Shown here one piece after another: positions 8,710-16,075 of a stretch of DNA of 23,968 nucleotides. Origin of the DNA: Acanthamoeba lenticulata (taxonomy: Eukaryota > Discosea > Longamoebia > Acanthamoebidae); the NCBI GenBank assembly GCA_002179805.1, contig NAVB01001211.1, positions 1 through 23,968 of the forward strand. Direction: 5' to 3'. The translations under genes and the position numbers were made by a program. Under the pieces are notes generated by a model that searched no databases, was not told where the DNA came from, and saw only the letters and a program-made list of their open reading frames with translations. Position 1 is the first letter of the stretch. The number at the start of each line of letters is the position of its first letter.

Positions 8710-11459
8710 TTACAAGAGAGTGGTGTGTTGTGTGTGAAGGTCGCTGGGCCATAGGAGCTCGCCAAGCTCTGGTAGACTCGCCACAGCAGCGATCGCAGGC
8801 AAGTAGCGAGCAGCTGCTCCAACAACATCGTACTCGTGCAAAAGAGTGAGGCACAGTGCCAAGCGTACAAACTCAGACGAACGCAAGCATTCGGAATGGG
8901 AGTAGGTCGAGAGGAAGCATCGCAGGAGGGACTGGTCACAGCGGAAGGCGACAATATGCAGAGCCACCAGGTCGTACATGCGATGGCCGACCTTGGCATC
9001 GCCGAAGTCGATCAATCCGCCGAGCATCCACGCTGGAGTATCGTCACAAGACGTGGTGCGTCGAAGGATAACATTTGTTGCCGTGAGATCGCTGTGCAGC
9101 CAGGCTGCCTGCTGGGCCTCGAGGAAGGAATCAAGGTCCTCTGGTCGGGGCAGGTAGTCCTCGAGCTGATCTATGAGATGGGGAGGCAGACTGCCCCATA
9201 AGCGATGCGCCTCGACGCACTTGCGCCTCCGTGCTTGCATAAATCGCATGAAGTCCGCCCATGCGCTCGGCAGCCTCTGGTTGGATGAAGAGGAAGCCAG
9301 TGGAATCGAAGAAAGAGGGATGCTGTGCAGAACGGAGAGCCATCTTCCCAGCTCTCGCGCCATCGCGTCCTTTTCCTGAGGCTCCATGTGGTCCCACGCC
9401 GCCTCCAGGGTGTCACCGTCGACGAAGCTGATGACCAGGTAGGGCCACTGCTGTTGATCGCTCCCACTCAGCGCGTCAGGGCTTCGCCTCAAGGTGCCGT
9501 GCGCATAGAGGGTCGGGAAGTCCAGCATCGTCGCATTAGACGGAGGAATTGAAGAGAAGTAGCGCAGGACAGCCAACTCGCGATGGTAATGCCCGAGGGC
9601 CTCGGCATGATAAAACTTGACAACCGCTCGGTTGCGCACCACAAAGGTCTGCCAAGAGGAACGCCCACATGTGAACATACGGCCGCAGAAAAGAGCAGCA
9701 GAAGTTTCCTGTACCGGGTTGTAGTGGCTGTGGCGCGGTGTCTCGAGTATGTCTTCAACCTCTAGTTCTTCGTCTAAGAGAGATAAGAAGCATCGCCGCA
9801 CAAGTCTACTCACTTCGCAGCTCGCGACGTGATCGCCGGAAGCGGCGTCCGCTTCTGTTTTGGCCACACGGTGCAGCACATTCACAACCTCTTGCCGGCC
9901 AGGCGTGCCCATGCAGTCGTCGATTTGTCGGACCAAATCCCACCGTTTGCAGGTCCACAGTCGATTCTTGAGGTGAACGAGGATCGCGGCTGGCAGACCT
10001 TCGCACAAGGCCTCAAGCTGCACCGTGGAGGCGTAGTGCGAGCGAAGGGAAACAGCGCACGAGTGTCCCACACTGAGGGAGGCCATCCACCACCCGGCAG
10101 GCACAAACAGCGTCTGGCCAGCTCTCTGCCAGTTGTTCGTGCGCCCGTATGTGGGTTAGACGAGAGACTCAAGCAGATCACTAAAACATACCTGCAGGCA
10201 CTCAATGGGCTGGAATTCATGCTCCTTGAGGTGAGGACGGATCACCGAAAGCCAGCGCAGGACTTGCGGTGTGTAGTAAGGACTCGGCAATTCACGGACC
10301 GCCTCCTCTTCCTCCTGCGTGATATGGATGAGTCTTTGTCATGGAACCTGAGGGGCCGGATGAGCAGTACCGAGAGGAGGAAGCGCACGCCTGAAGGACG
10401 ATATCCAGGTGGGTACAAGAGCCAACGCCGTTCGCCTACCACCAATAGGTCTAGCGTCGACTGGCAGTATGGAACCTGCTGCCACGGTACACCTGCAGGG
10501 CTCACAGAGTGGGTCTAATGATCGCTCGTGCTGAGACGCCGCGTTGGCGGATGTTGGGCTATACCGCCACGGGGAGGTTCCAAGCACAAATAGTCCCGAG
10601 GCGGGCGCTTCTCCAGCGCGTCAAACAGGTCGCCAGTGAAGAAGGCGGCATTCCTGGGTAGGGGTACGGCAAAGGGAGAGGACCGGTGGGACAGGTCGTG
10701 CATCACGCAGAGAGGCGTTTCGTCCGCGTTTTCGATCGCGTAGCGCACGAAGTTGGAGAACGTCATGGCCAGTTTGCTGTTGCTCTCCGCTGGTGATACG
10801 CTCGAATGCGATGTGTGGAAGAAGAAACGCATGGGTGCTGGTGACGGCACGAAGCAGTAGTCGTTTCGGGAGGCAGCTGTTTCGCAGTTCAGCGTGACAA
10901 GCTCCAGGGAGTGATGATCCAAGTGAACAGGATTATCAGCAAGCCCAATAAGCAATGCTGGTGTGTCCTCTGCGCGTTCATGCTGGGCGAAATCCTCCGC
11001 CGACAGCATAAGAACCTTCAACGTGTCCTCATCATCCTCATGTGCCATTAGAGGGAGGTCTCTAGTTGACAAGAAGCGAGGAGATGGCTGCAGTCGTGCT
11101 ATGGACCCTGCATGGAGCAATGCTGAGTTTACCAAAACGTTGGTGCCACCCACTTGAGGACAAACCGCACCTGCGCAGGAGAAAATGCTCGGCCAGGGCG
11201 TAGGGACAACATCATGACTGGTGCGTAAGTGCCAAAATGAGTGAAGCCACGAATACGTAAAGGAGACAAGGCCCACGTCCTCGCCTCGAATCAATCGGAA
11301 GAGCAAAGCACGCCAGGGTCTCTGGTCCGTTACCACGAGCAAGCGCAAGGTGCGTGAGGCCGCAGCCACTTGCAAAAGAAGCTTGGCAGCTTCATCGATC
11401 GTGTCCCTCACGGCTACACAGGTGAGCACGCTGGCGACTACACAAGGGCTGAGTGCCAT
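8710..11459 (-). CDS. F-box / JmjC / aminoglycoside-phosphotransferase-like protein (JMJ21 type)
   Basis: The predicted protein is 845 aa. Exons: 11459-10565, 10492-10389, 10314-10192, 10125-8710. Phases close. Residues ~1-60 are F-box-like (IDEAAKLLLQVAAASRTLRL, then PWRALLFRL). A JmjC domain follows: MTFSNFVRYAIENADETPL, FTGDLFDALEKRPPRDYL, VVGERRWLLYPPG, RAGQTLFVPAGWW. Residues ~510-790 are kinase-like: VVKFYH, PYLVISFVDGDTLEAAW, HSDLTATN (catalytic Asp ~720, Asn ~725) and LIDFGDA (Asp ~747). This F-box-JmjC-APH order is that of plant JMJ21 (At1g78280). The JmjC metal ligands are missing: the HxD position reads QQV (~303-305) and the His after the WW pair is Met388. The kinase residues are all present. 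An SCF-linked protein with small-molecule kinase potential is inferred; the substrate is unknown. Confidence 0.87.
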
Positions 11460-11630
11460 GGCACCAGGACGACAGAGAAAAGGTGGGAGCGGGCCTGTCG
11501 GAAAAGGCTAAGGAAAATCGACATCGCTTTCGTTTTCGAGTTGTTCTGTTCCATTGTTCTTTTATTTTTGCGGGCCGACCAAGCTTTCGCGTTCAAAGCT
11601 CTTGTTTCTTTGTTACCCCTTCCACACTCC
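11460..11630. promoter_or_regulatory. Divergent promoter region, 171 bp
   Basis: The gap lies between the ATGs of the F-box/JmjC/kinase gene (11459, minus) and the tetraspan gene (11631, plus), so it must contain both promoters. A T-rich stretch at about 11545-11570 precedes the plus-strand gene. I see no clear TATA box or conserved site. Confidence 0.5.
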
Positions 11631-12272
11631 ATGGGATTGCACTTGCACAAGCCGAGCCTCATGGGGCTCCTCTTGCTCGTCCTTCAGTTCATTCTTTTGG
11701 TACGCTCCCCTCCACTCTTCCCCGTTCCGGAGAGGTTGGGTGTGGGCGTGTGAGCGCTCCGCCGCTGGTGCTCACCTCTTAGCGGCAGGTCTTGGCGGTA
11801 ATGAACTTCATCTTCTCGGGTGAGATCCTCAGTTATGTGGTGGGTGCGCTCACCATTGTTCTGGTCATTTGTGGCGTTGTCGGTGTCTTTACCCGCCACC
11901 GTATGCTCCTCATCGCGGTACGCCTAGTGGTTCCTCCTTTCAAGCGGATAGGGCTCATCATTTAGGGAACCTCACGGGTTATGCCTCTCCCGTTGGTGCA
12001 GTTTGGCATCTTCGCGTTGGTGCTGTTTGGTCTGGCCACGTTGAACTTCATCCTTTGTATCATCAACAGCTGTGGTGTTAGCACCCTGGTAAACGGAGGC
12101 TTCTTTATTGGGTTCTACGTACGCCATCGTCCCCTTTTCCTTTTGCTTGCGGCCTTTCACTGCGCGTCCTCGTTGGGGCCTAACGCATTTCATTTTCCAG
12201 TTGTGCGTGTTGGCCTGCACCCTCTTCGTGTATGCGGAGGCCTCAGCCACTGCCGAGTACTCCAAGGTGTGA
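11631..12272 (+). CDS. Small four-transmembrane-helix protein
   Basis: The predicted protein is 128 aa in four exons: 11631-11699, 11789-11917, 12002-12118, 12201-12272. All three introns are phase 0 and start GTACGC. Four hydrophobic helices are visible: LMGLLLLVLQFILLVLAVMN, ILSYVVGALTIVLVICGVVG, LIAFGIFALVLFGLATLNFI and FFIGFYLCVLACTLFVYAEA. The loops are very short, and the two Cys are in or near helix 3 and the following loop (LCIINSC). It lacks the large Cys-rich loop and CCG motif of true tetraspanins, and I cannot assign it to a named family. A MARVEL-like or other small tetraspan protein is possible. It probably sits in the plasma membrane or endomembranes. It starts at the ATG at 11631; the frame is open upstream, but that sequence is divergent promoter. 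Confidence 0.8.
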
Positions 12273-12300
12273 AGACGAGGTTCCATCACAGTGGGCCCCC

Positions 12301-12306
12301 AATAAA
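12301..12306 (+). terminator. AATAAA poly(A) signal of the tetraspan gene
   Basis: Canonical hexamer 29 nt after the TGA at 12270-12272. It is followed at once by a CAA microsatellite (12307-12326). It lies in the 96-bp gap between convergent genes, so the 3' UTRs of genes 4 and 5 probably overlap. Confidence 0.6.
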
Positions 12307-12326
12307 ACAACAACAACAACAACAAC
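12307..12326. repeat. (CAA)n microsatellite
   Basis: About six and a half CAA units directly downstream of the AATAAA of the tetraspan gene. A second CAA run lies in a PanB intron. Confidence 0.8.
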
Positions 12327-12368
12327 TGGAGTACTTTTAAGCGCTCGAGTGATGACGCCGACACCTTG

Positions 12369-13605
12369 TTAGTCAACTAGCGCGCTGGCGCCGACATCCG
12401 TGGAGGCGGGAAACAGTCGGCTCAACACTTGCCGCTCGGCAGGCCCAAGCTCTGGGTGCCACACGTCCACCACAAGAGCCAGAGCGATGGGATTCGGTGG
12501 ATCCTCCTCGCTTCGTCGCTCATCGTTGCCGCTTCTTTCGATCACCTGGTCCTGAGGCACACAGCCATCGCTCACCAAGCAGGTGCCAGCAGTCCACCTC
12601 TCTTCTGTGGAGCCAGCGCGAAGGGTCACGGAGACCTCCTGACCCTCGGGAACGTCCAGGATGAACCGGCACCGTAGCCGCGCGTTGGTCGGGCCGCAAC
12701 GTAGAGCATCAACCTTGGCTTCGTTGTCTTGCTCCGATTCTGGGTTCTTGGTGTGCCTCTGCCTAAGCCCCTGGGCGTCGACCGGATCGACGTCCAACGC
12801 CGCACGGGGAGCAGCATTCTCCTCGAGCACATGAAAGTAGACGAACCCGAAAGCGCAATCCCGCTGAGGCCAAAGCGAGTTCCAGAAGATGTCAGTTCCT
12901 GCGGGTCCTTGGGCAAGAGAGGAAAGGGGGAAGCAGGCATACCATGAGACTGTCGGCCGCGTGCTCCTCAAGCAACGCCATGGTTTGCGGGACGAGTTGA
13001 TCGTGTACGTCGACCGCGGAGCCCTGATTGATGAGGTCCAGCTTCCACTCCACGAACCCGCCATCCTCGTTGAGCTGCCGGCGCCATTTGGCCTGCTCGG
13101 TCTTGCCTCGTTCATCCCATACCCGACGCGCCTCGGCCGCCGCTCGCAGGAGGGCTGGCGCGAGGTGGTCCACCCAGGCCAGCGAACGGGACTCGTCCCC
13201 GTGCGGCTCTTGGCCTCTCTTCTCGACGGTGAAAGGGGTCAACCCTGTAAGGGGCAGCAGAGGAGACCAGGGAGAAGCCATCGTGGTGGAGGTGGCCAAT
13301 CTCTTCACAGCCGGGCCGACACGCAAGGGAATCGTTGTGTTCACCAGGTCGTCGTCCTCGCGGACGAGATCAAGAAACGTTTGCCAGAGGTAGTGCTTGA
13401 AGCCTTTCACGGTGGCGGGGTCGGGCGAGAAGGCACAGCGCAGGCAGCCGGGTTGCAGACATATTTTCGATTTTGCCACGCCCCGCTTCGGCTTCTTTGG
13501 CTTCTGCTTGCGCAAGGATGGCCAAAAGAGAGGGAGGAGGGTGAACACGAGCATGAAGAGCATCAGCATGCCAATGATCACAATCTCCACCGGAGGCAGC
13601 TCCAT
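12369..13605 (-). CDS. Membrane-anchored aspartyl/asparaginyl hydroxylase-like protein, iron ligands replaced
   Basis: The predicted protein is 385 aa in two exons, 13605-12943 and 12863-12369, with a canonical GTATGC donor. A transmembrane helix (~7-30, VEIVIIGMLMLFMLVFTLLP) is followed by a very basic stretch (KQKPKKPKR). The C-terminal ~110 aa match the aspartyl/asparaginyl beta-hydroxylase (Asp_Arg_Hydrox) fold: CGPTNARLRCRF, then LVVDVWHPELGPAER. In active members, one iron His lies in an R-x-H-L motif and the other in F-E-H-E-V. Here the first position is Arg (~287) and the second region reads VPQDQV with no His. The Arg usually found shortly before the VDVWHP motif is also absent. The family normally hydroxylates Asp/Asn in the ER; this copy is inferred to be a non-catalytic relative. 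The first in-frame ATG is at 13605. Confidence 0.8.
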
Positions 13606-13685
13606 CTCGCCTGGCGGCTGCAATAAATAAGCCTGTTTGACAGGCGAGAGAAAAAGAGAAGAAACCAAAAACAAAAAGAAGTAAA
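13606..13685. promoter_or_regulatory. 80-bp bidirectional promoter with inverted repeat
   Basis: The only DNA between the ATGs of the hydroxylase-like gene (minus) and the NPPF gene (plus). It contains a perfect 8-bp inverted repeat, CTCGCCTG at 13606-13613 and CAGGCGAG at 13641-13648. Between the arms lies an AT-rich element, AATAAATAA, at 13622-13630. A second small dyad, GCCTG/CAGGC, brackets TTTGA at 13631-13645. The rest is A/G-rich. A shared promoter is inferred from the geometry. Confidence 0.55.
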
Positions 13686-14816
13686 ATGGAGAAGGAAGAG
13701 CGACGCACACCACCGGGGGCAAAGCGGCAGAGGAAGTCAAAAAAGAGAAGAGAAGCACCTTCTTGTGCGAATACTAAGTTGCGTGACGACGGTTCAGCAC
13801 CTCTCCTTGCGGCACCGGGCAAGTCGACTTGTGTGGTGTCGCACGCCGCCTCACCTTCCCTGCAACGAGCGGTGTTGACGCCCAGCACAGCTTCCGAACA
13901 CCCATTTGTTGCTGACCCGCGCGATCATGCCGAGACGCCCTTTGCGGCTTATCAGGACATTGCGCCCCTCCTCACTGCCCTCGCTGAGCGGCTGTACGGA
14001 ACTGCGGCAGACACCGTGCACCAGCAGCAGCAACTGCTTCGCATCTACGACCCGTACTTCTGTGAAGGCAGCGTGGTCTCCTATCTCGGGCGGCTGGGCT
14101 TCACCAATGTGTACAATCGTAACGAGGACTTCTACGCTGTGGTGGCCGCCAACAAGGTGCCCGACTTTGACGTGCTCGTCACCAATCCACCCTTCTCGGG
14201 CGATCACATGGCACGCATCGTGCAGTGGGCCGAGGGCTGTGGGCGGCCTTGGCTCATCCTCATGCCCGAGTTCGTTGCCAACAAGCCCTACTACCACGAC
14301 TTCCGCCACCGGTGCTCAGCTGCCGGGGTTCCCCTTCCCGTCTATCTCGGACCGACCACGGAGCCGTACGTCTTTGCCGCGCCACTTCGCACGACCGACG
14401 GCACACCTCTCGTCGAGCAGCGGCCATCGACGGCCGTCGTCTCGGCTGCTGAGCTGCCAACGGCGGCAGCGTTGGCCCTCAAACCCCCAGCCGAGCAAGT
14501 CGAGGCGGCAAAGAAGAGGAAAATCGCTACAACGACAGAAACGCCAGAGGAAGCAGAAGCGAGAGTGCAAGCTGTGGCGCCTGGGTGCTTCCAGTGCGTG
14601 TGGTTCATTCAGCTCGGTGCTGCCCACAGCAAACCCGTACTGCAGCGGTGGCGGGAAGAAAATGAGGAACGACAGGACGAGCCCAGAGCTATGCTGTCCA
14701 GCGAGATCAAGTTGCTCCCGAGACTCACGATCACCAAGAAGCTCACGCCGGCCGAACGACGATGGCGCAAGAAACAGCGACGTTTGCAAGAGAGGGACAA
14801 GGATGACGGAAAATAA
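13686..14816 (+). CDS. NPPF-motif methyltransferase-like protein
   Basis: A single exon encodes 376 aa, the only intronless complete gene here. A basic N-terminus (KRQRKSKKRRE, ~14-23) looks like a nuclear or nucleolar signal. The core has DPYFCEGSV (~122-130), resembling the DPxCGxG glycine-rich SAM-binding loop, then NVYNRNEDFYAVV and DVLVTNPPFSGDH with NPPF at 167-170. NPPY/F is the catalytic motif of amino-methyltransferases acting on DNA, RNA or protein glutamine. A charged linker (~270-300) and a basic C-terminus follow. I recall similar uncharacterised proteins in other protists but cannot name the family or substrate. The start is the ATG at 13686, 80 bp from the divergent neighbour. 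Confidence 0.85.
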   Translation: MEKEERRTPPGAKRQRKSKKRREAPSCANTKLRDDGSAPLLAAPGKSTCVVSHAASPSLQRAVLTPSTASEHPFVADPRDHAETPFAAYQDIAPLLTALAERLYGTAADTVHQQQQLLRIYDPYFCEGSVVSYLGRLGFTNVYNRNEDFYAVVAANKVPDFDVLVTNPPFSGDHMARIVQWAEGCGRPWLILMPEFVANKPYYHDFRHRCSAAGVPLPVYLGPTTEPYVFAAPLRTTDGTPLVEQRPSTAVVSAAELPTAAALALKPPAEQVEAAKKRKIATTTETPEEAEARVQAVAPGCFQCVWFIQLGAAHSKPVLQRWREENEERQDEPRAMLSSEIKLLPRLTITKKLTPAERRWRKKQRRLQERDKDDGK

Positions 14817-14817
14817 A
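14812..14817 (+). terminator. AATAAA overlapping the stop codon of the NPPF gene
   Basis: The hexamer AATAAA spans the last codon (AAA), the TAA stop (14814-14816) and one more base. If used, the 3' UTR would be about 15-30 nt, which suits the 96-bp gap to COMMD2. Confidence 0.45.
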
Positions 14818-14912
14818 ATTGAAAAAGAAAGCAACATAGAAATATCTCGAATAAAATTGGATCAGAAACGACGAAAGAAAAGTTGTACGCACAACACTGC
14901 CGCGTGTACGAG

Positions 14913-15920
14913 ATGCTGCTGGTGTTCGATGATAAACACAAGGAGGACCTTGAGTTCCTTAAGACGACCAATGTAAGCATTATAAGCGAATTTTGCAAAA
15001 TCGCTGTCAATTTCATCAAATCGGGAGCCAACAAAAAGCTCTTTGCCGGTGCAGCTCGTATGGCTCCCCCCCCCCAAAAACCTCTTCGTATGACTCACAA
15101 GTACACACATGTGGGATCCTTGAAGAGGCGCTGAACGTTGACGTGGAGACTGTCGAGCACTGCGTGGAGGGGCTTGCCTACCTCTTCACAGAGAGCGCCA
15201 AGTAAGTCGAACTCCACGATGTTGAGTTGGTTTTACACTTGCGTTTATGAGAGACTCACGCACAGCACGCAGGACACGGATAACAGAAATCGACTTTCTG
15301 GACTCGCTCATGCTGCTCTCCTTCCCGCAGGAACTGTCCCAGAAGATAAAAGAGGTAGAGACGATCACCTTCGCACTTTTGCCAGCTGCATTGGGTGTCT
15401 GCTGTGGTGCCCAAGAAGAATGCTTTTCGTTGACCGTCTTCCTCCTCTGCTCGGGGCACGTCTCCACGTTCAGTTCTATTTCACCTCGCATGTCGAGATC
15501 CGAAGGGTGATCGCCGAGCTGTCCTTCTCCATTCCTCATTACCAGAGCCTTGAGTGGCGGCTGGATGTTCAGGTCCACCAAACTTGCCAGCTTTCTCCCC
15601 TCCCCGTCAGTTGTGCGTACAGTGGCTCCGTGCTCACATCATCGCACATGCAGGTTGGTAGCCGAACGGAGCACCGGCAAATGAAACCTGTCTTCACACT
15701 TCAGCTGGAGACCATGAGTGCCGGTACCTGCCAGCTGCCTCCGATACATATCCAGCGTGTGTTCCTCACCACACAAGATGAATGCGTGCATACAGAGCCG
15801 AAGGTGGAAACTTTGCAGGCTGATTACAGCAATTTGAAGCACCTCTGCACCGAGCTGGAGCTCGCTCTTAGGGAAGCGCAGGCCGCTCAAACGAGGCGCA
15901 TCATGAGGAACATCAAGTGA
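14913..15920 (+). CDS. COMMD2: COMM domain-containing protein 2
   Basis: The predicted protein is 204 aa, against about 199 in animals. Exons: 14913-15057, 15126-15201, 15273-15354, 15474-15572, 15654-15723, 15778-15920. Phases close. The N-terminal helical domain reads EFCKIAVNFIKSGANKKLF, LNVDVETVEHCVEGLAYLF and TEIDFLDSLMLLSFPQEL. The C-terminal COMM domain reads HYQSLEWRLDVQ, then SRTEHRQMKP, and ends RRIMRNIK, a very close match to COMMD2 at both ends. COMMD proteins form a ring with CCDC22/CCDC93 in the Commander complex, which acts with retriever and WASH in endosomal recycling; COMMD2 is one of the ten subunits. The intron after LDVQ has a poor donor (GTCCAC) and keeps the frame open, so a 27-residue retained form is possible. 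Confidence 0.93.
15066..15075. repeat. C10 homopolymer in a COMMD2 intron
   Basis: Ten C followed by five A, in COMMD2 intron 1 (15058-15125). Non-coding in the spliced model. Confidence 0.85.
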
Positions 15921-16075
15921 GGCGCCAGAATGAAAATATTAAATGCTGCCTCTTGTTTTATTCAAATAAGTTTTTCGTCAATTTCTCGGTGTCGGCACAA
16001 AAGCAAGCTGCAGTAAGTCCCGGCAGTTGTGATTTCCTCTCCTTTCCATCTTCGCGTCTCTCTTTGAAAGTCAGC

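Noticed and set aside
9829..10518. A 229-codon plus-strand frame
   Set aside because: It lies antisense to conserved JmjC and kinase motifs and has no recognisable content. It is a shadow of the GC-rich minus-strand gene.
12899..12950. Alternative intron for the hydroxylase-like gene with a GTCTCA donor
   Set aside because: It keeps the frame but has a poor donor. The GTATGC donor at 12942 with the acceptor before 12863 also keeps the frame and fits the consensus better.
15573..15653. A COMMD2 exon extended by 27 residues
   Set aside because: The frame is open, but the extra residues interrupt the conserved LDVQ to SRTEHRQ junction of the COMM domain, so an 81-nt intron is more likely.
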